Shown here in pieces: positions 12,201-24,690 of a stretch of 64,000 nucleotides of DNA. The notes under the pieces are model-generated. The model was not told the origin of the DNA. It did not search any database and saw nothing but the letters and a program-made list of their open reading frames with translations. The first letter of the stretch is position 1. Each line of letters begins with the position of its first letter. The translations under genes and the position numbers were made by a program. Origin of the DNA: Rhyzopertha dominica (Eukaryota; Arthropoda; Insecta; Coleoptera; Bostrichidae); assembly GCA_025024175.1 (NCBI GenBank), contig QCXZ01000064.1:43607325-43671324 (forward strand), written 5' to 3'.

Positions 12201-13159
12201 CTTCAGCCTACAGTCTCAAGATTTGTCAATATAGTCACTAAAAATATATTACAAATAATGCCTGCGTCCCTGTTTTTGCCGGCAAATTCAAACTTTTACG
12301 GATTGCCGATAGGTGGCGCCCTATGCCAAGTGTATAACGTTGGAATAAGTGTGACACAATTTCCGTTTTACTGGGTAAACGTTAGGTTTTATTTTCATTT
12401 CGAGTTATAAAACTGCAAATACCAACCATTCAGTTTATCGTAATGAGGATAAAATTATCGTATAATAACAATGCTTATGGTAATATAAAAATTAAGAAAC
12501 TATGTATTATTTCACATTTATTTGTTTGTCTGATCTAAAGCGACCTTAAATTTCGCCAAATCAAATGTTAAACAACGAATTTAGCGAAATTCAAACAATG
12601 ATAAGCTCAAAAACACTTAAAAGGTAAATGAAACTTGTGAAACAGTACTTCATTTTAAAAATTGAGCACCTAACCTTATCCGTGTTGTACCTGTTCGGAG
12701 CATATTGAAAGTTTATAATTACATATTCCCATGTCACATCCTCCTATTGCATGCTCATTAAAATGTGTTTCGCTCCGAATAAGATGATAAAAAAGAGGGA
12801 AAAATACAAAAATCTTACACTTGTAAGTTGCCGCCATCTACCGGTGATGCTCTTTCTAAAGAGGGCCATTTTGTAGCGTGACAGATGGCAAATATCGTTA
12901 TCCTTTTAAGCAGAGTTATCCGTAGTTTTTATGTTTCATCACCTTGAGTGCTACGATTTAGTTATCCCCTCCAGAGACTTGCACGGAGCGAATAGTTACT
13001 TTTGTCAAATTCAAGATGAACGAGAGATATGAAGTTAGTAACATAATTAAGATAAATTTTGTCACCAACTATATGAAAAGTAAGTCTGTGCGCCACTGTT
13101 TTAGACGCGTTCGAATTATGGTTATCCCGCAACGTCAGCCGTATAAAAGCAATGTTTAA
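9241..13159. other. Non-coding stretch, no gene seen
   Basis: AT-rich sequence with poly-A/T runs. Around 12290-12315 the motif TTGCCGATAGGTGGCGC resembles the end of the fold-back element at 50073-50957 and may be a solo end fragment. Around 12830-12890 a GCCGCCATCTACCGG segment resembles insect MITE/SINE ends. No protein domain was recognised in any frame. Confidence 0.4.
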
Positions 13160-13400
13160 TATCAGCTAATAACTGTGAGAGCAAAATCTCTAGATGCGGA
13201 CCTTTCGATCGTTATACCGCCGAGTAATAAAAAAGGGCCAGCAGCACGCGCCAAAGCAGGTGTTGAACGCGTCGAAAGGGGCAGGTGAAACCAACATATG
13301 CCCCTTCCGTACATCCGCGGCAGCATTGCATGTCACGCATTTTTTTGTTTGCATCATCAGGTTTTATCTTTATCTAACGCTCGTGTAAACTGCGTTGATG
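13160..13400. promoter_or_regulatory. GC-richer single-copy block, candidate cis-regulatory element
   Basis: The block is clearly less AT-rich than its flanks (for example CCAGCAGCACGCGCCAAAG, CCTTCCGTACATCCGCGG) and is not repeated elsewhere in the window. A 64-codon frame covers part of it, but it has no recognised domain and no splice context. In a long developmental-gene intron such islands are often enhancers. The assignment rests on composition and location only. Confidence 0.25.
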
Positions 13401-15250
13401 CTGGTACGGTCGTCAATTTTTTTCTCATCTGCCCTCACCGATTATTTATATGCCGATGGTGCCTGTGATAATGTTGTAGATTATCTCCTCTGCAAGGATG
13501 GGCCAACGGCCTCGAAGTTCACACTGAATTTTTATTATTTGTCTCTAGAATTATTTAATATCAAATACAAGATAATCAGATATTGACTTCTGATTAGATT
13601 TGCATTCGAGTTTAGGTATATACAATCACACACAAGGAAAGACGTTATAGCTGCTATAATGATTAAGTTAGACAAGCTGTAACGTACTATGGCAGTACGT
13701 ACGGTAGGATCAGTATTTGAATGTGTTAAATTCTTTGTTGAATTTTAAATACATCCAGTACAGTTGTTGTTTTAAAACACTGTTGCATAACCTCTACAAG
13801 TTAACAGTTGGCGGCGCTAGTAACCCAACAGATGGTTAGAGAGCATCTAACTAGTGTCTAAGTTATAAAGTATATTTATTGATATTCAGATAATATTTGT
13901 TCAGGACTCATTATCTTAAAAGTATTGGATTAGTTGCCCGATGCTGTTTTATTAACAGTGCTAATAACGTTTATAACATGTTTGCTTCTTTGTCTTGCCA
14001 ACAATATAAAAAATATTTCCTCGAGATTATAGTTAATTCTATAAATAGGTTAATACTTATTCCTTCCGAACTGTATTGATGATTGTTATGGTGCTGATTT
14101 CTCCAATAATTACTAATGATGACTGATTGATTCCAACTGCCAACAACAAAAAGGTTTTGGGAGCATCCTTTACTCTTATTGAATTGATGACAAGTAAACA
14201 CACCAACTCTAAAATTTAAGTAAGGACACGAAAGGAACTTAAAAAATGTTTGCAGTTATTGCATAACACAAACATATAAATATATCAAGGTAACAGAATT
14301 ATATATTTACATATAAGTATCTAAAACACAGCTTGTATGTAAAAAATACCATTCGATAGTTCACTCTTTTTACAGATCATCTAAGGGAGCATCATGTAGT
14401 GTTTGGTTTATAGACAAGCACGGTAGGTTTTCCTTAACATGTGTATACAGTAGAAATAAAAGTTTTATTTTTAATTGTAAACAACAACAATGAGATATCA
14501 AAAAGTATTGGATATAAAAAAATTAACACGTGTAACGGAATTTCCTTGTTTGCTCCTAACATACCTAATGCACAGAATAGAACAGTCTTTAGAATGTCCT
14601 TCAACATTATCTATAAGTTTACCTAATAATACATGCACACATCCCTACTAAAGTGATCTGAGACGAGTTTGATGGAATTACGGACGTGAAATATGAAATA
14701 ACAACTTACGACTTTCTCGTTCACATTTTGAACTGTTAACGACGAGACCGTGATACAAAGTACCTATATGTGTAGATGGGAGTGGCTCCATTAGAACGAA
14801 AACCATGAGCTACTACCTTCAAGTGCATAAACAAATGTTAGCGATGTCAGCAAAAGCGCACATAGAAAGCATTTAAAAAAATATGTGTGGCCTGAATCAC
14901 TCTATATGGTTTAGAAATGAACAAATAAGGGAATAAATACGTCTCCAGTTTCAAGAAAAACAACATAAATTAAATTAAAAAAAATACAGGTGCGGGTCTA
15001 TTGGATTCTAAGACTACGCGGGTATTTTACGTGGATTGTTCAACTTAAGACAACCAACGAACGATGGCTTGCTGGAAAGTTTACATTTTCCGTATTAGAT
15101 CGATAAATGTTGATTTAGATTCGCGCCTTGCGTCGATTCATTATAAATCTCTTAAGTAAAAGAAATTTTGATAAAACTGACGCCTAGATAGTGTAGACCT
15201 ACACTGACAAATTAATTTCATACTGTGGAGTAAATGTGAAAATCACTCAA
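13401..15250. other. Non-coding stretch, no gene seen
   Basis: AT-rich sequence, mostly without recognisable repeats. A GGCGGCGCTAG motif at 13811-13821 may be a transposon-end fragment. Short frames at 13897-14201 overlap on both strands and have no domain. Confidence 0.4.
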
Positions 15251-15258
15251 GTCTTGAT

Positions 15259-16496
15259 CAATGTTGCCAGGTCGAAAATAAGAAAAGCAGTAGAGACATC
15301 ATCAAAAAGCGGTAGATTTGAAACATAAAGCGGTAGATATGTACAACATACTATATTTAACATTTTTATTAATAAATGGTGTATTATTTACGTCATCAAT
15401 AAAATTAATCACAAGACTCAGAAGAGGTACTTTTGGAAAGAACAAAAAAGTATATTAAATTGCACAACATATTTTATTTAAAAAAAAAAGAAAACGAAAA
15501 TTCATATACATGNAATATACTCATATAACATATATATCATATAAATCATTATTCTGAATCAGAATTTTTTTCTGAGATCTTGTAGATGATATTATTGTGA
15601 TATAACAATAACTGTTTGTCTACTTTTAAATTAAAACATTCACCACCTATTAATTCTACAATACAATACTATTTGCCGAGCTAACTTGTTCGGGCAAGCT
15701 GTGGGATTCCCCGATTTACTAAACCAAAATATCAACTGTGAAGGTGGAAATGTGGCTATCGCAGGGTTGCCAGATTATATTTTCCAATACCCGCCAAAAT
15801 AATATTTTGTAATTATGTTTGCAAGCTAAACAATCTAAATATAAATGGTTATAGTAGTTTATGCAATATATGTAGTATCTGATATTTTTAATGAGCCAAT
15901 GTCGCTTTATCAGATGAAAATTCAAATTGTGAAGCATGAATAGCTAAAATAAAAAATAATTTAGCATAAAAAGAAAACCTTTAATATTAGAAACCCAAAT
16001 GTAAACTGATTTAAGCCGCTATCAATGTCTTAATATAATATGGTGAAACTGATCTTTCCTTTTTTCCAAGAATTGCCTTATACTTATAGTGATGAATGAA
16101 TTAACTGGTTGATGTTTCATGCAAGTGGGTACTCTTATGGCAACAAATTTCAATAGTAAAACGGGCCATAGTAGCGAGTATTCGCTACATGAGAAAACAT
16201 CTGACAATAATTCTGTATCGCATATGAAAATTGTTTTTTGCTGGTGTAAAACAAGCTCATCAGGTGGTACAGAATGTACCAATAAGATTCACATATCCTA
16301 TGCCCCATACCTGCTAACACTTCCTACTTAAAAAAAAACGGACTATAGGAATTTTTGATAAGAATTTTTTTTGGCTTTAATAAAAATAATTATTAAGTTG
16401 GTTTAGCAGTGGAAATTTATACCTCTACGGTAAAACGGTAGACTATATCTTTGAAACGGTAGATCCACCGCAAAAACGGTTGACCTGGCAACACTG
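15259..16496. mobile_element. hAT-superfamily DNA transposon copy, non-autonomous or decayed, 1238 bp
   Basis: Terminal inverted repeats CAATGTTGCCAGGTC (15259-15273) and its complement GACCTGGCAACACTG (16482-16496) differ at one position. They begin with the CARTGTTG sequence typical of hAT ends. They are flanked by a perfect 8-bp direct repeat GTCTTGAT at 15251-15258 and 16497-16504, the target-site duplication length of hAT elements. Subterminal repeats of the type GCGGTAGAT occur near both ends and could be transposase-binding sites. The interior has no intact transposase. Minus-strand text near 15640-15560 (GGECFNLK...LLYHNNIIYKIS) might be a coding remnant, but this is uncertain. One unresolved base lies at 15513. 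Confidence 0.85.
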
Positions 16497-16504
16497 GTCT
16501 TGAT

Positions 16505-16654
16505 GATGATTGCATGGTTATGTATGGTTGTAACGTCCGAGAGGCCATCTGTTAGTAGTTTTATAATTGGCGAAGTGTTTGTTGTCCATTTTTACTGCTA
16601 GTTGTTTCTCTTTAATATACCTCCGCAGTAGAGTCGTGCAGAAACTAAAAGGAA
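16505..16654. other. Short flank between hAT element and SINE-like repeat
   Basis: Non-coding. Nothing recognised. Confidence 0.3.
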
Positions 16655-16880
16655 GATGGTAACATATTCACACCGAGAGGTCCGAGTTCGAGTCCCGCTT
16701 AGGGCAAGTAAAGTGGACACAATATACAAGACTGTCGAAGATTGACTGGGACAATAAAATAGTGCCGGTTTTCCTGTACTTACCGACCGCAGCTCTCGTC
16801 GTAGTTCGTAAAATCACTGCTAGATGACGCACACCGATTTTTACAAATAAAGCCAGTGCATTATAGGGTACCGCCAAATT
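16655..16880 (+). repeat. tRNA-derived SINE-like repeat, copy 1
   Basis: Positions 16655-16705 resemble a tRNA: ATGGTAAC, then ACCGAGAGGTCC and a pol III B-box-like GAGTTCGAGTCCCGC around 16684-16698. The body ends with a CACTGCTAGATGACGC block shared with copies at 17100, 18770 and 46270. The A box is weak. It is more likely a SINE than a functional tRNA, since the acceptor stem does not pair. Confidence 0.55.
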
Positions 16881-16889
16881 TAATCTCGG

Positions 16890-17095
16890 TTTGATTCGGC
16901 AACACAAAGGATATAATATCACTTTTCCCTATGGTGCGAGTGACAGATGGAATGTATTGTCTGGTATTGCCGGATTTCAACTTCGCCTGGCAACCGTCGC
17001 TGTCATAGCTGCCAGAGATAGTACTAGGAAACTATACTATATACGTCGCAGCGGTTGTCGCTATTTTTTCCAGGTTGAATGATCTTATTGACATA
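16890..17095. other. Spacer between SINE-like copies with an imperfect inverted repeat
   Basis: Around 16975-17005 and 17045-17080 two segments are imperfectly complementary (TTCAAC...CAACCGTCGCTG against CAGCGGTTGTCGC...GTTGAA), giving a possible hairpin. A 63-codon frame covers it but has no recognisable domain. Confidence 0.35.
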
Positions 17096-17099
17096 ATAG

Positions 17100-17228
17100 A
17101 CAATCGGCATAGTAGGTCTCTGCAGTTACAGATCGTGCGAACCTACGCGCTACGTTGTAGTTTGTAAAGCCACCGCTAAATGTCTTCATGGCGATTTTCA
17201 CAAAATGTACCCTAAAAGTGCGGTGTAA
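17100..17228 (+). repeat. SINE-like repeat, copy 2
   Basis: Shares GTAGGTCTCTGCAGTTACAG with 46276-46295 (one mismatch). It also shares GTAAAGCCACCGCTAAATG and TTTTCACAAAATG with the copies at 18770 and 46270. It ends in AAAAGTGCGGTGTAA, which is also found in reverse at 47772-47807. Confidence 0.65.
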
Positions 17229-18769
17229 AGCGTGACAACGTAAAAAATCTGTTCACATTGACAAAGCAAATAAGACCAACGTAAAGCAGTAACTGATAAA
17301 TGTGTACTGAAAAACAGTCAAATGCATGTCAGATGAAGTTTTCATGCCATAATCTTAAATAAAAATTAACAGCAGCTCATTGAAATGATCATTCATTCGT
17401 CAGCTCTGCTATTGATTTACATTATCTCCCAGCTTTATCACTTCCATATCGGCTGAAACTGACGATTTCGTTTGTTTATTTTTAGGATGCGAAATAAGAG
17501 GTGTTTACTTTATCTCGTTTGCCTTTCATGTTAGGGTGCCGCTGGGGGAAAATTGGTTTTGGACGACTGTACTAACACGGGATACACCTACGACTTTACA
17601 GGTGTGGCACTGATGCCGGTAACGGAACGGTGTGGCCACCTGAACAAGGGGGTGACTGGCTGTTGAGCGTTGCGAGATAAGGTTTTAGATTGTAAATTTC
17701 AGGAAATTAGTAGCAACATTCGGAAAGTGGAGAAGGATAAATATAACACATTTAGCCCTTAGGCAATCCAGTTTAATTTAATTAAACATAGGAGGTAGAA
17801 ATAGAAAGACGTATCATACTCCAGAATCTAGAAAAATTGACGCGAAGCTAATTAAAAGAAGGAAAAAAAAGTTGTAAAAGATCGTATTCTCTGGAGCCTA
17901 TCAAAACCTATTGAAATCTAAATCACCATAACAGATTTTCGGGGATGTGCAACTGCAGAAATATATAAAACAGCCATCATTGTAGTGTACCTATTGAAGT
18001 GGTTGTAATTTATAATTCATAATTCAAATCGGTTTAAATATAAAGCACTTCGATTAACAAGCTACCGTTTTTAAAGCAGAAAACCATGCTATTGTGTTCT
18101 AATTTATACACAAAAACCACGAATAAACCATGTAAGATACCTACATGTGTGTACATGTTGATGTACTTCTACGAGTAAATGTAAAATTTGATTAGATCCC
18201 GATTGCATTAAGGAAAACTAGCACAATGTAATGTCAGCCACAGGCGTGTAAACACTTGAGTGTTCTATGATAATGTTAGAAATACATTTTTTAAGACACT
18301 AGTAGTTTATTTACAAAATTCAAAACATGTTTGTTACAAAGAAAACTTTTGACGTTTTATAAAATTTTAATTTGAAACTTTAAATGATGAGATATTTGAT
18401 GAGTTTAGTTATGAGAGCTTGAGTAAGTATTTACAGTAAGCTTTACTTAAAGTTATAGTGATCAAAACACGTGTATACATTTTCCAGCAGTAGGCATAGA
18501 AGTAGTTGCTGCTGAAGTCCTTATAGTTATAACAGGTTGCCACGACGAGCTTCCATTACAGTATAATATCGGAAATCAAGTGGCTGGGTTCATTTAATTT
18601 AAAATATTTTTAAATTCTGGTCCCTTGCAGTTATACCAGAAGTTAATGTGAACGTTTTTTTCAATTTTGACATATGCAATGTGTTTAAAGGAAAGAATAA
18701 ACCTATTAAGCTTCGATTTTACTACTGCCTAAAATACGCTGTACCTACTTCTGACGTGGATGTACGAGT
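17229..18769. other. Non-coding stretch, no gene seen
   Basis: Mixed-composition non-coding DNA. The part at 17520-17660 is somewhat GC-richer (GGTGTGGCACTGATGCCGG) but has no recognised motif. Confidence 0.35.
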
Positions 18770-18880
18770 ATCTTACGTCGCACTTTAGAGGTCATTTTGT
18801 GAAAATCGGTAATGCGTCATCTAGCGGTGGCTTTACGAACTACGGCATAGGTTGGTACTGTCGATAAGTAAAAAGAGCTA
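18770..18880 (-). repeat. SINE-like repeat, copy 3 (reverse)
   Basis: The reverse complement carries GTAGTTCGTAAAGCCACCGC, TAGATGACGCATTACCG and TTTTCACAAAATGACC, the same blocks as copies 2 and 4. It looks like the best-preserved central region of the family. Confidence 0.65.
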
Positions 18881-21800
18881 CATTGCCATTTGCCCAATGA
18901 ACGTTTGAGCCTACTGGAAAAGCCTGGCGAAAAAAAGCCCACTGAAAAAAATTGCTTATCTCTCGCTATTAAAATGTCCTTAATATTTCCCGAAAAAAGT
19001 GTACTTTAAAAGTTTAATAAAAAAGCAATTACATAAACAAAATTAAGAAGTCGTTTCATTTCCAGTTAAATATGAGACCCGATGTAGGTCACCCCATTCT
19101 TCAGCGTTCCTAAGGTGGAGCACTATCACTATTTGCAACATTTACGAAACTCGATTATTGCAAAACTGTAACGCTACACATCATGCGTGTTTATTAATTT
19201 CTTATATTACTAGCGTATCTTACAAAATCCGGCACCGCCACATTGCGTGACGAAGCACCAGACTCTAATGAAATCTCTGAATGTCTTATCTCTAGACACC
19301 GGAACGAGACCTTATTACTCTACTAAGCTCGTGCAGCAAAAAAAAGTACGAGAAAATTTAACAAGAAGTCCGTCCTCTGTTTCGTCTATTATGCGTACAA
19401 TGAAATGTGAGAAACGAAATCTCGACGTGGTTTTTCGACGGTATTGTTTATCCTAATTGGTTGGGATTAGTTGACAAATTGGAGGACTAAGTGCGTGACA
19501 CAGATGTCACGCAGAATGTTGTAATACTCATAATAGCAATAAATACTTCCTCTCCAACTATTTTACAGATCTAGATCAAATGCTGCAGTCACAGGAAAAA
19601 GCAATTAGAATTCTGTTGTCTGTGGTTATATTACATTCAGCAAATAATTCAACCAGAACTTTTTCCCGATAGAATTTGCCTTGCCAACACGTGGAAAGAA
19701 AAGTCTATACATAAGATAACAGTGCAATGCTTCCTCGGTTCGATGGATGACTAAATTAGCCTCGGGGTGTGACTGATAGTGAAGCTTTAGGTGGATCACG
19801 GAGATATAAGTAGATACCCAGATTGGAAAAAAAAACTGAGGAAATTCCGGAATATGACGATCATATATCACGCTGCAAGTTATAGATATATATGTATCTT
19901 GCTACTTAATTAGGTACCTATTTATGATTTATGATAAAATTTTAGAAAATTGTGGGTTAAAAAAGCAAATGTGCCGCTCGAACTCAAATTTCTTGAACAG
20001 GAATATTCTTATGATCTCAAAAAAAGATACTGCGAACTGGGAGGCTGGTGACAGGCTTTTTGTTAGACTATTATAAAAAGATCGTTTCCAGTCTTAATTT
20101 GTTCCTGTAAATCCAAGGGCCTTAAAGTCACAATAGACACACGAATAGTAAATTAACAGGGCCTAAATGATTCCAGTGTTACATATAAATAAAAGCGCAT
20201 AAATGAAGATGGTTATGAAGATGTTACCCTATTTTAATTGTACAAAACTCAATAGTCGTTTGTTATTTGTAATAGCAGTTTAGTTGACTCTAAGTTATTA
20301 ACAATTTACTATTTCAGTAGCCCGCGATTGTACATGATTATTTACACTACCCGTTCCTTAAAAGTATTTTATGATGTAATATGGAGTTAGATTGAAGGGT
20401 GTTAACGTGATAATGAATGGAAGCACCTTATAGTTTTTTTGTTTTGCAGATAATTCTAAATTTTAACTTCACATTAAAAAAAATAAGGTCGCTTAGATCT
20501 TTCTCTCTTTTTAAATGATACACCCTATAATTTTAAGAATTTTAAGTATACAATTATTATAAGGTTACCTAAACCTATACCAAACTAATTTTAACATAAC
20601 TATCGTATTTTTTAGGGAAGTTATTTACACTTTACGTAGTTAGCCATGGAAAAAATAATGTGTTTTGCTATCAATGATAGCAGTTAATTAGCATGCATTG
20701 TAAACAACGTTCATAAACAAAAACGAATCAAGTTGGTCGGTAATAGTTTTCGTCGTGGAGAACGGATGTCGTAGTGTTGGTAAAGCAAACTCCAAACTGA
20801 ACTGTCACGACTGTCACTTATGGCGAATACGCGAATACCAAACGAGCTTCGTTTGCAACTGCACTGACGCAAGTTATCAATAGGATATCCCACGATTTAT
20901 AAACGTTTCCTGGTTAGAAAGAGAAAGCTCTTTCTTGCTTGACTCGTTTCTTTTATGAACGCTCGTTATGTTTTGGATATTTCGATAGCTGTTAATAGTA
21001 AATTAAAAGTTTGATTACAAAAGACAAGAAAAAAAGATGGACACCGCACTTAACAAGACAGTGTTACCAACTGACACCCATCACCAGTGTTAGGTATTTC
21101 CTATGGCAGCTGACTTCTTCAGTCCAACTTTTACACTTGCCATGTTACATCACAGCTTTTGTTTGGGAAAAACCTTTTAATATTGCAGAATATCGAGCTA
21201 AATCTGCTGTAGTTGACATGTCTTGACATTGTCAGACACCGTTAAAATGGCGGCCGGTAGTTTTTGGTAACACTTTCGGTATATGCGCCAAATGGTTAGT
21301 CATGTATCATTCCCTCTTACGTTTGCTCACCTAAGGGAAGAATATTCAACGCTGATATCCTCGGAGTGCTTTAAGTTTACGAAGAATGTTACAAACTTTT
21401 GGAGAGATCTTACCACGTACTTAATGAACGGCAAAACAAAATTCAACGGAACTGAAACGAAGTTACAAAAACGTTTTTGTATGTAGAATTAAAACATAAA
21501 AAGATACACAAGTTCCGGTTGACCCCGAAATCAGAAGATTCAAAGATTAGAAATAAGTACATCTTGAACAAATCTTAACCCTCCATATTCATGCTCGGAT
21601 CTAAATTACATTCTAAAATACTTTTAAAGAACGAGTTGTATAAATAATCGTGTGTATAAACTTTGGAACTGTGACTACTGAAAGATGTACGAACCAAAAG
21701 AAGTTTGAGCAAAAGGCAAAGAAGGGAAGAGCTGAAACTGAAACTACTCAAGCTTATAAACTATAATATCTGAAAATGAAGTAGTGCTTTTCCTTTTGTA

Positions 21801-23275
21801 AGCATACGTACTTGAACAGAGCATGTAGGTATAGTTATCATTCAACAAATAAATGAAGGTGCAAATTTGAGTAACATCAGAATTGCGTTTAACTGCAGTC
21901 AATGAATTAATCACGTATGTTAAAGAGATTCTAGACTTTTGTGTTGTTAGATATTTGAATTTGTAAATTGGCATCAAAGTGGCGACAAACTTGTGCTGTT
22001 ACTATATTTCTGAAAATATGTTGATAAACTGTGACAGAAATATGTAAATAAACATCAAACTGAAAAAATAGTTACAGTTGCAGCTGAAAATAATACTAAT
22101 TATGAAATAGTTCACGCATTCTTCTGATTCTTGTTGTTTTACGCATAACCTTGCAATTTTCACATTCGAATCGGTACCTAGTTACTTCATGAAATTGCAT
22201 TCAAAATTCAGAATTGCTTGGGAGGACTTGCAAAATGTTTACTATCGACTACTTATGAATGGAATACCAGGTTCTTCGTGAGGATAGATTTCGGTATAAG
22301 TAAAAACGACATATATAGGTAAAGAGGTTTTTAATAATTTTAAAACGTGTGAATCTTAAAATGAAGTGCAGTGTGTAATTTTAGAGTTGGTGTATTTCTA
22401 TTTCCGTTCATGTAAATTTCCATTCCGATAGTGTTATCTGTCGTTTTCTCGTTAAAAGCAACAAGAAAATGTTTTACTTAGCAGTACTAGCGCATCGTTA
22501 ATAGTTTCAAAGAACTTATCGCTCATTGCAATAAAATTGTTTGAAAACATGCAGCATCGTGTTGCGGCTGACGTACCTTTATTATGTACGCAGAAGGTGA
22601 TAAAAATGGACTCGCATTGTTTCAACAATCTCAGATTTTCCAAACACTGTGCTAGTTTTTTTACTTACATAAACATGAGTATTAAGCCGATTATGATACG
22701 TTAATGTATAGTGCACGCTTTCTCGATCTCGCAGATGTGATAGGATCCATAGCTGCCACAGCGTAACGTAATGCGTCTCCTAATTGATTTAAAACCATCG
22801 AATTTAGAGCGTTGTGCAATTCCCCAATTTGGAGCTTTATCTAATCTGACTTGAGGAGGTGTCAAAGAACGCCAAGACAGCTTTTGTTTACCAAACGCGA
22901 TCGATTGACTTGGCCAAAAAACAAGTTACCTGAACTAAAGTCAATGCTCTTCCTTTATTTGCAAAGTGTCTCATAGACGCTGCCCCCACTCTACATCATT
23001 ACCTACACTTTTTGCGACGGAAAGAAACAATGCATGCTTAGTGCTAAATGTGATTACCGAACCTCTAAACGACTTTTTCAGTTTCCTGAGATGTGATACT
23101 TAATAAAATTTCATTAAAATTAGTCTAAAACATTAAAAATACAAAAATCTCGTATTGATCTAGTCAAAATAGAAAGTTGAATATACTATTGTTTTATTTC
23201 GAAATAGCAATTTAAAAAAATCTAATAAAATGTGTAGATTGTTTTAGCTAGCGTTTGCAAGAAACGTTTATGGGC
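18881..23275. other. Non-coding stretch, no gene seen
   Basis: AT-rich intronic or intergenic DNA. A perfect 8-bp hairpin (AGAAAGAG / CTCTTTCT, 4-base loop) lies near 20917-20936 in a less AT-rich patch (20700-20960). Short frames at 19247, 21011 and 21283 have no recognised domain. Confidence 0.35.
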
Positions 23276-24690
23276 CCCTTATTATGAAATGTATGCTAAC
23301 CATAGATTCTTTGGGTCAAAATAGGGAAACTTTTGTGGTCATTTTTATATGGAAGCTTTGTTTTCGAATACAGTATTTCAACGTTTAATTACAATTTTTT
23401 TTAAATGACTCACGTTTTTGGAGCAAATTTATCGAAATTAGGCATGGATATTTTCATGCAGAAGTACACTATTGGTAAACATTCCAGCTGAAAATTTGGC
23501 GTCGGAGATAGAAACCTCGGGGTTCGGTACTCCTTCTACTCCAATATTTTTTCCGTGCTTTAAAAGCATTTTTTTATGATAAAACATTTGTTCCTTGTTA
23601 CCAGATGTTGCTACTTTTGTACTGCACTAACTTTGATTAATTAATACTTGCTAAAAAATTCATAGTTGGCCATGGAATTAACTGAGCAAATAAAATATAA
23701 AATAAAAAATAAATAGAATGTTATTTCGACTTCAGTTTTGTGTGCCAGGCTTTTTGCTGAAACATATCCCAGCCATACGATCCAAGAAATTTTTGATTAC
23801 AGGAAGCCGGCAAATTCAATCAACAGAGGAGCGGTATTTGTGGACGTAAGCGGAAACTATTTTATAGTATGAGAAAAAAATTTGTGGGTGCGAAAGCTAC
23901 CCCAGACATAAGCACTCGAGTTATATAGTTGCACAATAATGCAGAATAATATCAACTTTACTGATGACAGAACAAATATTACGATCGTATCATCTTCAAA
24001 GAGTAAAAGCATTGCTTCCTGCCGACTTCCAATGGAGAGTGGAGTTTTAGGGTTGTCAGAAAAATAATAATAGGAACTATCGCATCGTTCAAAATATTTG
24101 GTTCTTCTTAATGAAAAGATTAAGATCATGTATCCGTGAAAATGGAATCATTTTGAACATTGAATTAGAATTAGGTATTAATATGGTGTTTGGTAGGTAG
24201 TGGAAGCAAAAATCTATTTACTTTTTAATCCGAATGCCATGCTTATTTCTATTGCTTGTATCTAGTAGTTCTATTTGCTCAGCTCATCCCATTACCAACT
24301 ATGAATTTTAGTGTTTTTCGACAATATAATTAATCCCAATTAGAGCAAAAGCAATAATATCTCGTAAACAAGGCTTGAAATTAAAATTTTATAAGCCAGA
24401 CAAAATAATAAGGAACATTTTGTTTGTAAAAAAATGAACTTTGGAAGAGAGGCTGAGAAAAAATACGGGGCAGAAGGGGTACCGAACCTTCCATTTTCTA
24501 CTTTGGACGCCAAATTTTTAGCTCACAAAAGTGTATCTCTGTCTGAAAAATTTCCATGCCATAGCATATTTCAATGAATTTGCATAACCTTGTATATCGA
24601 AAACGAAGCTTCCATATGAAAAATTCCCCTTATTTGACCCAAAGAATCTATAGTTAACGGGATGGTCTACTTATTTGTAATACTCTGTAT
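23276..24690. mobile_element. Fold-back element with ~400-bp imperfect inverted arms
   Basis: The left arm, about 23276-23715, matches the reverse complement of the right arm, about 24225-24690, with indels. Shared blocks include ATAGATTCTTTGGGTCAAA, ATATGGAAGCTT, AAAATTTGGCGTC, GGTTCGGTAC and AAAATTCATAGTTGG. The right arm ends in ACTCTGTATAT, similar to other DNA-transposon ends. The ~500-bp centre has no recognised protein. It could be one fold-back or MITE-like transposon, or two copies inserted in opposite orientation. No target duplication was identified. Confidence 0.75.
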
